From Streptomyces sp. MNU76 (lineage in GTDB: Bacteria; Actinomycetota; Actinomycetes; Streptomycetales; Streptomycetaceae): 64,000 bases of DNA. Below the pieces are notes generated by a model, which saw nothing but the letters and a program-made list of their open reading frames with translations, ran no database searches and was not told the DNA's origin. Each line of letters opens with the position of its first letter. Position 1 is the first letter of the stretch. The translations under genes were made by a program, and so were the position numbers. Location: contig NZ_JAJKLK010000030.1 of NCBI RefSeq assembly GCF_020982545.1, forward strand, positions 310,001 to 374,000, given 5' to 3'. Positions 44,234-53,078 of this stretch are shown in pieces.

Positions 44234-47200
44234 GGTGTTGCTCCACCAGGGTGTGCAGGGACTGACGAAGGGGCCGGTACAGCGGTGAGGCGATCGCCTC
44301 GTCCGGCCCGTCGAGGGCTTCGTCGAGGGCGTCGAGCATGCCGACGAGCATGCTGTCCTCGTGTTTGGGGTCGAAGGCGGCGTCGCAGAAGTACACGCGG
44401 GCTGTTGCCCCGCCGCGCAGCATCCGGCCGATGATCTGGTCCAGCGGGACGATGTTCGTCCAGTCCATGGCACGCCGCTGCGCCGAGTGCGCGCCGGTGG
44501 CCCGGTACTGCAGGGTGCCCTCCAGCAGGTCGAGCCAGGTGCGGCGGGCCAGCTCGCGGAACATCCTCGCCCGCTCGCCCAGCGCCGTGTCGGGGCCGGC
44601 CGAGGGGACGGCGCGGCGGATCTCCTGAACGGCCCACCGGTTCATCGTCTGCACGTGATAGCTGAGGTCTTCGGGGTGCAGGTGCGGGCGGACCAGATAG
44701 AACGCCGCCCCCAGCGCGGCGATGTGGTCGTCGTTGAGGATGTTGTGGCCGCGTTCGATAGCAAGTTGGGGCGCGATGAGGATCCAGGCGTCCTGCTGCT
44801 TGGCCATCGCGTGGACGTTGCCGCGGGCGATGGTCCGCCCGCTCCAATGATGGCTGCCGGAGTCGTCGTCGGGCACCATCTGCAGAACCTGATCCGCCCA
44901 TTCGGGCCGCATCCTGATCAGGTGCCGCAGCACCTCCTCGGCCTCCCGGTAGCTGCCCACCAGCAGCAGGACCCGCTGCCGCCCCTCGGGCAGCTCGTCG
45001 CGGATCTCCTCCAGGCGGCTCCTGCGCGGTCCGCGCAGGCCCGGCTGCTGTCGGCACAACCCCGCCAGCAGTTCCCGCAACGCCTCCAGACGGTCCTGGC
45101 CCTGCTTGCCCGACACGGTCACCGCGTACGCGGCCCCACCGGAGGACTGCATCTTGACCGGCAGGTACGTGAGCGTGATCCGCTGGTGCAGGGGCACCCG
45201 GTCGCCGGTGCGGGAGGCCAGGATGCCCGCGACGGGGACCTGCACGTCGTAGCGCGGAGAGTTTCCCGCCCAGCTGGTGGCCGACAACAGCAGGCACGCC
45301 GGTCCCGCATCCTCCCCGTCGGCCGTGTCGGCCCGGTACAGGTGCGGGAGGTTGAGCAGCAGCCAGCGGCCGATGCCCGAGCAGCGGAAGAACGACAGGG
45401 TGCCGATCTGCTCCAGCTCCCCCTCGTGCTCCCGGTACTGGAAACCCAGCAGATTGCCCATGGGGGACTCCGGCACCAGCGGCAGGTACTCCGCGGGCGG
45501 ACGGTGCACGAGGCTCGATCCCATGGCCTCCAGGCCGGTCTCCATCTCCACTTCCCAGCAGGCGCGGGTCAGCAGGGCGAGCTTCCCCGCCAGCAGCGCG
45601 ACGACCATGGTGACCTGGAACCGCACGGCCAGCCGTTCCAGCGCCTGCTCCCCGGTGAGCACGACATCGTCCTGCCCGCGCAGCCACTCCACGAGGTCCT
45701 GGGTGACCAGGCCGGGCGGCTGGTAGCCGCGTGCGGTCAGATCACGTAGGAACGCAACGGACGCATCCGGCCCTTCGTAGCGGCCCGCCGGGGCGTCGAG
45801 CCACTGGGCGAAGACGGCCAGCCACCGCGCGCGGCACTCCTCGTCCGAGTCCCATGCCGCCGGCCGCTCCCGCCGCAGGGTGCCGCTCTTCCGCACCGGA
45901 CGCGGGCGGCGGGCGATCTCACCGGCCAGTCCCACCGCCAGACGCCACTCGTTGAAGTAGCCCTGGCCGAGCCATTCCCGCACGTGGCCGTGTTCGGCCA
46001 GCAGATTGCGCAGGTGAGTCACCAGCAGTCCTGCCGTGCTGATGTCGAGGGACCAGTCCCGCACCGGTTCGCTGAACAGGTGCTGGCCGCGGGTGTGGCG
46101 CATGTGCCGCTCGAACAGCGGCCGTACCTCGTCCAGCCAGGCGTCCTCGCCCGGCCCGGCCAGCGACTGTGAGGGGCTGAACGCCTGGTCCCATTGGATC
46201 TGCACCCGGTCGGCCTCGTCCACGACGAACGCGTCGCTGCGCTGCCAGGCCAGCTCCAGGTACCGCAGGTCGTGCTGCGACAACTGTTCGGGCACCCGGC
46301 AGTGCATCAGGCTGGCGGGGGTGGCCACCCACACGGCGGCGTCCACCAGCTCCCGCGCGGCCTCGTGCCGCCCGCACACCGGCAGCAGCGAACAGCCGAC
46401 AGCCGCCTCCCGCTGCTGCTGGTCCGGCCCTTCGCCGCTCCACGGCCGCAGCCGGTGCGCACAGGGGGCGTCCTTCAGCGCCAGCGGCTCGGTCAGCTCG
46501 GCCAGGCCCTGCAGGACACACTCGGTGGAGATCCACCGCAGCCGGGGGTCCTCCAGCAGCGCCAGGCCCCGGGCGTGCGCGTCCACCGGCCGGTGGACCT
46601 GCTGCAGGTGCCGGCCGCGGTTGGCCGCTCCCAGGATCGGCGCCGCCCTCACCCCGTACCGGCACAGCGCGGTGACCATGTCGAGAACGGACACGACATC
46701 CCCGAGGACCACCGTCAGCGTGTGCCGGCGGTGCGGCTCGGCACACGCCCACACCGCCGCGACCGTGATCAGCGTGGTCTTGCCGACGGCCGGCATGCCC
46801 ACCACGTGCATCACGTCCGCCAGCGCCAGCTTCTTCGACTTCCGCAGTCGGCCGTCGCTCTGACGCACCAGCAGATACAGGTCGTCGATCCGCCCGCGCC
46901 AGTTGCTGCGCAGCCCCAGCTGCGCGTCCACCGCGTCCATCAGGTCGGCGGTCGCCGTCAGCGCCGACCAGCGCAAGGTCACCTGCTTGCGCCGCCGTCC
47001 CGCACGATGCCGCCGCGCGGGGGAGGGACTCATCCCATCCGGGACCACCACACTGGCGTCCCCGCGCCCCATGCGGTAGCGCACCCCCTCCTCGGCCAGC
47101 CGCACCCGCTGCTCTCGGTGGGCCGGCAGCGCCGCCAACGCCTGCGCGTACACCTGTTCCCGGTCGGATGCGACCGACAACGACTGCCGCCGCTCGGGAG

Positions 47201-47546
47201 GCCGTGAGGGGTCTTTCACTTCGAACATCCGCAGCAGCTCCGGCAGCGCCTGATACGCCTGGAGGGCCTTGCCCCACTCGCTCGGGCTCTTCAGCTCGCC
47301 TACCAGCCACCGCAGCGACGATGACGCCGGCACCGCCCGCTGCCGACGCGTACGGAAGTCGTAGCCGCCCATCAACGCCCAGGCATCTGAGGCCGCCGCC
47401 TTATCGGCCCACGACTCCAGCGCGAACAGCCCGAGTTCCACCGACGCCACCAGCCGCGCATCCACGCGGCCCAGGCCGTTGCTCTTGGCCGCCCGCCGCA
47501 GCTTCTGCCCCAACGGTTTGTACCAGCCACTGCGATCACGGGCCAC
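44223..47546 (-). CDS. DinG-like SF2 helicase of the pPIWI-RE system
   Basis: The protein has 1107 residues from GTG 47546 after GGGGAGG. Walker A is VVGMPAVGKTTLI near residue 252. A cysteine set between about 345 and 393 (including APCAHRL and VGCSLLPVCGRHE) fits the Fe-S cluster of DinG/XPD helicases. The DEAD motif is AFVVDEADRVQ near 442. Motif VI is DQIIGRMLRGGATARVYF near the C-terminus. It unwinds nucleic acid for the pPIWI/REase pair. It overlaps both neighbours by 11 bases, so the three genes are one translational unit. Confidence 0.84.
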   Translation of the reverse strand: MARDRSGWYKPLGQKLRRAAKSNGLGRVDARLVASVELGLFALESWADKAAASDAWALMGGYDFRTRRQRAVPASSSLRWLVGELKSPSEWGKALQAYQALPELLRMFEVKDPSRPPERRQSLSVASDREQVYAQALAALPAHREQRVRLAEEGVRYRMGRGDASVVVPDGMSPSPARRHRAGRRRKQVTLRWSALTATADLMDAVDAQLGLRSNWRGRIDDLYLLVRQSDGRLRKSKKLALADVMHVVGMPAVGKTTLITVAAVWACAEPHRRHTLTVVLGDVVSVLDMVTALCRYGVRAAPILGAANRGRHLQQVHRPVDAHARGLALLEDPRLRWISTECVLQGLAELTEPLALKDAPCAHRLRPWSGEGPDQQQREAAVGCSLLPVCGRHEAARELVDAAVWVATPASLMHCRVPEQLSQHDLRYLELAWQRSDAFVVDEADRVQIQWDQAFSPSQSLAGPGEDAWLDEVRPLFERHMRHTRGQHLFSEPVRDWSLDISTAGLLVTHLRNLLAEHGHVREWLGQGYFNEWRLAVGLAGEIARRPRPVRKSGTLRRERPAAWDSDEECRARWLAVFAQWLDAPAGRYEGPDASVAFLRDLTARGYQPPGLVTQDLVEWLRGQDDVVLTGEQALERLAVRFQVTMVVALLAGKLALLTRACWEVEMETGLEAMGSSLVHRPPAEYLPLVPESPMGNLLGFQYREHEGELEQIGTLSFFRCSGIGRWLLLNLPHLYRADTADGEDAGPACLLLSATSWAGNSPRYDVQVPVAGILASRTGDRVPLHQRITLTYLPVKMQSSGGAAYAVTVSGKQGQDRLEALRELLAGLCRQQPGLRGPRRSRLEEIRDELPEGRQRVLLLVGSYREAEEVLRHLIRMRPEWADQVLQMVPDDDSGSHHWSGRTIARGNVHAMAKQQDAWILIAPQLAIERGHNILNDDHIAALGAAFYLVRPHLHPEDLSYHVQTMNRWAVQEIRRAVPSAGPDTALGERARMFRELARRTWLDLLEGTLQYRATGAHSAQRRAMDWTNIVPLDQIIGRMLRGGATARVYFCDAAFDPKHEDSMLVGMLDALDEALDGPDEAIASPLYRPLRQSLHTLVEQHRAL

Positions 47547-48711
47547 AGACGACCTCCCCAGCCGTACCCAGATCGGGGCAGGACGCCACTAGATCGTCGT
47601 CGCAGACCACTTCGATCTGGGGCTGCGCCTTCAGCGCCTCGCTGCGCTGCGCGAGGATCCTCATGTAGCTGCGGTTGGCTCGCAGCCGGTCGCGCGGAAC
47701 GACCAGATACCCCTTGCGATACGCATGGGGGTCACCGGCACCCCAGTTCGGGAACGTCTTGATCCGGCGGGCCAGCAGGTAGGGACTGTGCCAGTCCTTC
47801 ACGTCCACCCCGATGCTGTGGCCGCCGGGCCATACGGCCACCAGGTCCAGCGCGTCCAGCTTCGGATACAGCACCACCCGTGCTCCCCGCGCCGCCAGCC
47901 GCCGTGCGAGATCCAGCTCCGGCCGCCCCGGCAGCGCCACGAACCTCACCAGCTCCGGCTCCAGCCGCCTAGCGCCGCGCGCCTGCACCCGGTCCGGCTC
48001 CGGGAGGTCGTGCCGCTGAGCGCACCGCCACACCCGGCACCGCACCCGGCCGTCCGCCCGCGGGACGATCCACTGCCCGCATCCGCCGCACACCGCCACA
48101 CGCCCGCCGGCCGACGCCTCCGCCGTCACCGGCCCGTAGGACTCCTCCATCCAGGTCGCCCACTGCGGAACATCCAGCACCGCGTTCTTCGCCACCAGGA
48201 ACTCCTCGGGCCCCAGCACCGCATGCTCGGTGACGAACAGCCGCCACTGCGCATACAACTCCGGCCGCCCCAGCAGGGCCGCCGTGTCCTTGATGTGCTT
48301 GACCAGCGCACTCTCGTGGACCTCGGACACCACGTCCCTGGCCGCGACCGCCCACTCCAGACAGAACTCGCTCGGCTCCCCGCCGATCAGGAGCCGCTCC
48401 CCGCCCACCTGCGCATCTGGATCGAATTCCAGGGGCCAGGAGTCCAACGGCCGTTCGGCGCACCACACGCCCACCAGATCGGCCACGCCCACGGGAGGGG
48501 AGCTGCCTGCCCGCACGCACAAGGCGGCCAGCCGGTCCAGCCCCAGCTGCAGACTCCTGTCATAGGGGTGCTGAAGCCGGCGCACCCCTGCCCAGCCGCG
48601 CATTCCTACCAGTCCTGACGCCACCAGGCTCAGGACAACCTCGCCAGCACGGACCGCACTGGCCCGCCCGGAGTACACCGGGCCGAACTGTGTCAGACTC
48701 ACCCGCCACAC
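47536..48711 (-). CDS. REase of the pPIWI-RE system
   Basis: The protein has 391 residues from GTG 48711, after a GGGGG run; 48726 and 48702 are alternatives. A zinc-ribbon-like cluster (VAVCGGCGQWIV followed by CRVWRCAQRH) precedes the nuclease domain. The PD-(D/E)XK core is LYPKLDALDLVAVWPGG then SIGVDVKDWHSPY, giving Asp near residue 287 and the D-x-K pair near 302. Such enzymes cut DNA; in this system the helicase and pPIWI protein presumably direct cleavage. It is the first gene of the operon. Confidence 0.82.
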   Translation of the reverse strand: MWRVSLTQFGPVYSGRASAVRAGEVVLSLVASGLVGMRGWAGVRRLQHPYDRSLQLGLDRLAALCVRAGSSPPVGVADLVGVWCAERPLDSWPLEFDPDAQVGGERLLIGGEPSEFCLEWAVAARDVVSEVHESALVKHIKDTAALLGRPELYAQWRLFVTEHAVLGPEEFLVAKNAVLDVPQWATWMEESYGPVTAEASAGGRVAVCGGCGQWIVPRADGRVRCRVWRCAQRHDLPEPDRVQARGARRLEPELVRFVALPGRPELDLARRLAARGARVVLYPKLDALDLVAVWPGGHSIGVDVKDWHSPYLLARRIKTFPNWGAGDPHAYRKGYLVVPRDRLRANRSYMRILAQRSEALKAQPQIEVVCDDDLVASCPDLGTAGEVVCGP

Positions 48712-49305
48712 GTTAAAGGCCCCCACTGACAGTCACCGCGCAACTCATCAGTAACCCCCAGCGAGCAGCGACAACACCGAACGCACCCGCCCCGGTGGAC
48801 CCCGTGCGGAAAGTCCCGTGGGTTGACGAAGAGAAATGCGTGCCCTCTTCCGCGTCCTCCTGCGGCACAAGAGCGGCCTGCCGCTGACCACCTACAACAA
48901 GGGCCGACTCCACCTCACGGACAGGCGTGCGACCGCCTCGCCCAGGAAGCCCGCATGCCCAAGCCATGAGAGCTCGTCCGCAAGGCCGGTGACATGCCAC
49001 AGGCGAAGGCCCGCCGTCTCAGTCGCTCGGCCGGAGCAAGACGGCGGGGCTCTCCCAGACGCGTAGATGTCCCGTACCTACTAAACACCAACGCCACGCC
49101 ACTCTGCAGGCACCAGCGAACTGTTCAACGACGCTGCCACCAGGGGCGTTTAGTCCGGAACATGTGAACTTATCCACGCTCCCCAGGCCTTGGATGAATC
49201 GTGTGACCAGTCCCACACTGCGAAGTGTCATCCTCACGGGGCTTTCCGCCGCAGTCCTTGGCCGGAGCACGGTGAAAGGCCCTCTCAGACACGGGAGTTC
49301 ACGCC
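48712..49305. other. Gap of about 590 bases, no supported gene
   Basis: This separates the pPIWI-RE operon (leftward) from the membrane protein/sigma factor pair (rightward), so it should hold both promoters. A 76-codon ORF from ATG 48836 (RALFRVLLRHKSGLPLTTY) is possible but has no ribosome site or recognised family. Reading shifts to another frame near 48930 without improvement. Confidence 0.35.
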
Positions 49306-49539
49306 ATGCATCATTCGCTGCGTCTGCCCACAGGCCGTTGCCGTCAGCCACTCTGTGGCGCGCTGGTCCCACGTCACGGCCAAGCGATCGTCCTGGTGGT
49401 CATCCTCCTGTTGACGGTCACAGTGTGTATCGCCGCGCCGAACCCTGCAGTTGCGGCCAGTACCGCAGCCGTTGTCCAAGCGGGAGCCGCCTTGTGGATG
49501 GCCTTGCGTCGCCCCAGTGCCTCGACGGCCGACAGCTGA
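49306..49539 (+). CDS. Small single-pass membrane protein coupled to a sigma factor
   Basis: The protein has 77 residues from ATG 49306, with GGGAG about 9 bases upstream. A basic N-terminus is followed by one hydrophobic helix (AIVLVVILLLTVTVCIAA, about residues 27-44) and a second weaker stretch near 50-67. Its stop overlaps the ATG of the BldN-like sigma gene as TGATG, so translation is coupled. It could be a regulator of the sigma factor, but it does not resemble a known anti-sigma domain. Confidence 0.5.
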   Translation: MHHSLRLPTGRCRQPLCGALVPRHGQAIVLVVILLLTVTVCIAAPNPAVAASTAAVVQAGAALWMALRRPSASTADS

Positions 49540-50156
49540 TGCCAACGTCAGCATCGCCGGCTCCCCGCCCTCCGGGCGGTGAGCCGGCGCACGGCATCCA
49601 GAACATCGTGCAGTGTGTGGAGCGTGCCCAGGCGGGCGATGGCGTGGCGTTCGCTCAGCTCTACGCCGCCTACTGCGACACGGTGTACCGGTACGTCTAC
49701 TACCGGGTCGGGGGCAAGCCAACCGCTGAGGACCTGACCAGCGAAGTGTTCGTCCGCGCGTACGCGCGCTTGGATACGTTCACCTGGCGGGGGCGGGATT
49801 TCGGGGCCTGGTTGGTCACCATTGCCCGCAATCTTGTGGCCGACCACTTCGCCTCAGCGCGCTTCAGACTGGAGGTGACGACCGGCGAGCTCTTGGACGG
49901 CAACGAGGTCGAGCGGAGCTCCGAAGACATGGCCGTCGAAGCCTTGCGCGACCGCGGACTGGCCGAAGCGCTCAGCAGGCTTCCCCTTCGCATGCGGCAG
50001 GTCACGTGGCTGTGGACACTCGGCGTGCCGACGGCCCATATCGCGCAGCAGCTGGGCATCAGCCCCAGCACGGTCCGGGTCCACCTCTTCCAAGCGCGTC
50101 AGCGCCTTGCCGCTGACCCTCTCGTAGTCCAGATCGCCGGCCCCGCAAGATCCTGA
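49539..50156 (+). CDS. BldN/AdsA-like ECF sigma factor
   Basis: The protein has 205 residues from ATG 49539. Region 2 reads FAQLYAAYCDTVYRYVYYRV, then AEDLTSEVFVRAYARLDTFT and DFGAWLVTIARNLVADHFAS, very close to Streptomyces BldN (AdsA), including RFRLEVTTGE afterwards. Region 4 has the helix-turn-helix (GVPTAHIAQQLGISPSTVRV) but is more divergent and the C-terminus is short. In Streptomyces, BldN controls aerial growth genes; this is probably a paralogue with another regulon. The preceding membrane protein is coupled to it. Confidence 0.82.
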   Translation: MPTSASPAPRPPGGEPAHGIQNIVQCVERAQAGDGVAFAQLYAAYCDTVYRYVYYRVGGKPTAEDLTSEVFVRAYARLDTFTWRGRDFGAWLVTIARNLVADHFASARFRLEVTTGELLDGNEVERSSEDMAVEALRDRGLAEALSRLPLRMRQVTWLWTLGVPTAHIAQQLGISPSTVRVHLFQARQRLAADPLVVQIAGPARS

Positions 50157-50245
50157 CCACGCTGCCCCCTTCAACGTGCCGGCCTACAACTCGGATGCCT
50201 GCCTCGCCTCATCAGCGACCCGGAACCCAGGCACATGACACGCTG

Positions 50246-50293
50246 ATGGCACCGAGGACTCAGCTGCCGACGGCCGATCTCCCCCGGGAGCCG
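50246..50293. repeat. Inverted repeat, copy A
   Basis: 48 bases matching the reverse complement of 51119-51166 at 44 positions. On the plus strand it encodes RTQLPTADLPREPAG, nearly the same as RTQLLTADLPREPVG encoded on the minus strand in copy B. It lies within the 3' part of the frameshifted gene. Confidence 0.75.
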
Positions 50294-51118
50294 GCCGGGC
50301 CGCCGAAGTCCCTTCGGAATCGGCGAACTCACGGGACATCGCCATGCGCGTCAGGAGCAGCCGCAGCCGGTCGGCCCGCCCCGGCTCCCACGCCGGAAGC
50401 AGTGCCCCCGACGCCGGGTCGAGCTGGCCGCGCCACTGCGCGACGCGGTCTCGCACCGATGTCTGCCACCCGTCCCAATCGGCTCCCGGCCGGCTGCTGA
50501 CCACCGACAGCCGCAACGGGCACCCCCGCGCCTGCAGCCGGCGCGTCAGAGCCGACACCTGATCCTCCGTCCAGGCCAGCACCCGCCGACCCTCCAGCGC
50601 GCGCTCCAGCACCGCCACCCCCTCACGCGGCGCGCACGCACCCACCGGAACCCCGCAGCCGCGTGCCCCGGCGAACCGCACCACGATGTCGACCAGGCAG
50701 CTGCCCTTCCCGTCAACCGCCGTCACCCGGGTCGCCGCCCAGGGCGTGCCCGCCCCGACGCAGTCAGGCCCCTCCACCCCCACCCACACACCACCGCGAG
50801 CCGGGGGTCATCCAGCAACCCTTGTGCCCACCGGGCCAATTGCCCACGCCGCTCACCCAACGACGCCTGGAAAGCGGCCACTTCCCGCATCCGCCGGCAC
50901 ATCGGGCACAACCCCCGCCCGTCGCGGGCGACGAGGGGACGGTCGCAACAGGCATTACACCCCTCGCACACATGCGTCTCCTGCGTACGCCGGCCTGCCG
51001 CGACCTCCAGCTGTCGCGCGGACGCGGCAGTCGGTCGGCTGGCCTCCACCCGGTACAGCGCCACCACTGCGCGACGCCCGCCGCGGTAGGTGCGCACATG
51101 GGCCCCCGCCCGGCCGAC

Positions 51119-51166
51119 CGGCTCCCGGGGGAGATCAGCCGTCAGCAGCTGAGTCCTCGAGGCCAT
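51119..51166. repeat. Inverted repeat, copy B
   Basis: Partner of copy A; it forms the 5' part of the frameshifted gene, just after its start. Confidence 0.75.
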
Positions 51167-51328
51167 GAACCACGGCACCTGCTCCCAGTCCTCGTACCGC
51201 ACCGTCATGCCCAACCCTCCAAATATTCACAATCCGTGATGGCCCGGCTGGGAGTGAAGGTATCCCTCAATGAGAGCTGAAGCAACTGTGTGATGTTGGC
51301 GCTGAGCAGCGCTTTTAAAGTTTGAAAA

Positions 51329-51922
51329 CTAAGAATCTGCCTCTTGCTGGCAGATCCCCCACTCCAGCCCCGCCCGCAGAAAATCACCCACCGTCACAAC
51401 CTGATCCGCCAATCGCTCGTACTCAGCCAACCTCTCCTGCGCACCCCGATCTCGCCCCGCCCGGGAGACCACAACTCCCGGATGCCGATCCCGCCAGTCC
51501 CGCAACGCGGCCACCGCCCCGCCCGAGACCGACCAGCACCCCGCCGACACCTGACGTGCCGTCACCACAGGAAGCCGAAACGACACAGCCTCCGGATACC
51601 CGCCGTCCCGAGCCCCCGGCCACCGCCCCATCTGCCCCGCTCCGTCCTCGACATCCGGCCACTCCCTCAGCCACTGGCGCACCGCCAACTCGTGACGCAC
51701 CCCGTACAAGGCCAACGAGTCAACCGTGTCCAGCAGCCAACCCCCCTCACGCAACCGCGCCACCTCCGCGCGGCGCCCCGCCCGCACCGCCTCGGCCTCA
51801 CGTCGGGGCAGACCCGCAACACTCCACCGGGCATCACGCATCAGCTCCCGCCGCCGCGCGCGATGACGCGCCACCACCGCCTCCAGGCGGGACCTCGTCC
51901 CCCGGGGCACCTTCACCGTCAT
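51329..51922 (-). CDS. Unrecognised arginine-rich helical protein
   Basis: The protein has 197 residues from ATG 51922; longer starts up to 52030 are possible. It is strongly charged and helical (SRLEAVVARHRARRRELMRD, PRREAEAVRAGRRAEVARLR). The middle has ALYGVRHELAVRQWLREWPD and the end LAEYERLADQVVTVGDFLRA. Codon use is good. It lies upstream of the frameshifted gene on the same strand and may have been in an operon with it. No family recognised. Confidence 0.5.
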   Translation of the reverse strand: MTVKVPRGTRSRLEAVVARHRARRRELMRDARWSVAGLPRREAEAVRAGRRAEVARLREGGWLLDTVDSLALYGVRHELAVRQWLREWPDVEDGAGQMGRWPGARDGGYPEAVSFRLPVVTARQVSAGCWSVSGGAVAALRDWRDRHPGVVVSRAGRDRGAQERLAEYERLADQVVTVGDFLRAGLEWGICQQEADS

Positions 51923-52427
51923 CGACGTCAAACCCTCGTCAGCCACATCCCCACACCTACAGCAACACGGCCCCGACACGCCGACTCCACAGCGAACCCG
52001 CGTCACGCGTGCCGGGCCCCTCGACCACAAGCCGCCAGCGCATCGCCCCTGGGGCCGTCACGACCTCGCATAGGGTCACACTGATAAAAAGCCAGTGAAA
52101 TCCTTCCGAGAATTCATACTTAGAGTAAGTTAAACGACTCGCAAATGCGAGGTCGGACGAATGTGACTCGCTCATAATTGGGCCGGAAGACGCCCCTGAA
52201 TAATCCGCTGCGTGGCTGAAGCGACCGGCGGAACCGGCGGGGCCCCGCCGCCGGATGTCACGGCCCGCATCGAAGATGACGACCGCACGGTCCGTTGCCG
52301 TGATCCGGACCGTGCGACAGGGGGACTCAGCGAGAAAGGCCGTGGCCTGACTGGTGGATGACACCTCATCTGCTACCCGTCATCCCCTACGGCTTGACCG
52401 AGCACGAACGGAGCCCGGGCGGCGCCG
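51923..52427. other. Intergenic stretch with A+T-rich core
   Basis: The part near 52080-52190 is the most A+T-rich of the region and may hold the promoter for the minus-strand gene at 51922. It includes a palindrome CTCGCA-AA-TGCGAG near 52138. A minus-strand ORF from about 52364 (QATAFLAESPCRTVRITATD) might be a gene fragment but is not recognised. Confidence 0.3.
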
Positions 52428-52762
52428 TCACCCTCCCCGCCGGCTTTGGAGCCGCCGGCCCGGATCAGGACCTGGGCAGCGGCAGGCTTGGCGGGTGCGG
52501 GTGCGGGTGCGGGTGCGGGTGCGGGTGCGGGTGCGGGTGCGGGTGCGGGTGCGGGTGCGCAGATGCTGCTCGCCGTCGTAGATGCGCAGCGTGAACGTCT
52601 CCGGCTCGGGCCGGTCCGCCTCGCCATACGCGGACAGCACCCGCTCGACTCGCTCCCACCGCCGCCCCAGCGCACCTCCCACCGGCCTTCGACGAGAGCG
52701 AGCGCGGCCGCAGAGCCGGTCGCCACATCGACCAGATACACGGCGCCATCGACGGTCGTCAT
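52428..52762 (-). pseudogene. Frameshifted gene ending in a repeat array
   Basis: The frame from ATG 52762 reads TTVDGAVYLVDVATGSAAAL, then LVEGRWEVRWG. After this a different frame reads RRWERVERVLSAYGEADRPE, then TFTLRIYDGEQHLRT, with excellent codon use. The switch lies near 52675-52690 in a G-rich run. The second frame then runs into the GCGGGT array, where it encodes Arg-Thr repeats. The gene therefore seems both frameshifted and extended by repeat expansion. Family unknown. Confidence 0.45.
52491..52556. repeat. Tandem hexanucleotide array, GCGGGT x 11
   Basis: Eleven perfect copies of the 6-base unit, 66 bases. The unit keeps the reading frame, so copy-number change would only lengthen or shorten an Arg-Thr (or Ala-Pro) run. 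The G-runs could fold into a G-quadruplex. Confidence 0.95.
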
Positions 52763-52804
52763 CTGCGCAACCGGCACAGCGCACTGACGGAACCCTGGTC
52801 GACA

Positions 52805-52958
52805 CCTGAGCTGAGTCGGAGACTCGTCGGCAGTATGCGGCGGCTTTGCCGAGGATCTCGTCGGCGGTCCTCGTGCAGACGTTGTCGTTCCAGTCGGCGA
52901 GCCAGTCGCGGACGGCGCGTTCTAGGGCTTGGACGGAACGGTGGATACCTCGTCTCCG
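52805..52958 (-). pseudogene. IS630-family transposase C-terminal fragment
   Basis: On the minus strand, after a stop at 52959-52961, the frame reads RRRGIHRSVQALERAVRDWL, then ADWNDN and TRTADEILGKAAAYCRRVS. This is the well-known C-terminus of IS630-type transposases, lacking a few residues in the WNEN-TADEIL segment. No start or other part of the transposase is present, so it is a relic. Confidence 0.7.
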
Positions 52959-53078
52959 TTATGGGTGCGGGCAGGGAGGCGGTCGAAAGCGAGCCGTACA
53001 GGGTCCTGCGCCGGGGTGCCTCGACTTCAGGAAAGAGGTGCGGCAGGGCTTGGTTGAGGCCGGTTCGAGGACTGTAGT

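Larger units (their letters stand above)
50184..51208 (-). pseudogene. Unrecognised gene with a frameshift
   Basis: One frame begins at ATG 51208, 6 bases after GGAGGG, and reads TVRYEDWEQVPWFMASRTQL, then a cysteine cluster (HVCEGCNACCDRP, LCPMCRRM) and DDPRLAVVCG. It then becomes repetitive nonsense. A second frame continues VGVEGPDCVGAGTPWAATRV and is open to 50184. The switch lies near 50780-50800 in GGTGTGTGGGTGGGGGTGG, a slip-prone run, and needs a net -1 shift. Together they give a zinc-cluster protein of about 340 residues. It may be a mutation, an assembly error or real frameshifting. The family is unknown. Confidence 0.55.

Noticed and set aside
41429..44434. 1001-codon plus-strand ORF
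   Set aside because: It is antisense to the pPIWI gene, which fits its operon and family; the ORF has no recognisable motifs.
48836..49066. 76-codon ORF between the REase and sigma genes
   Set aside because: No ribosome site and no recognisable sequence; mentioned only as a possibility within the gap.
52491..52556. Possible CRISPR-like repeat
   Set aside because: The unit is 6 bases with no spacers; it is a simple tandem array.
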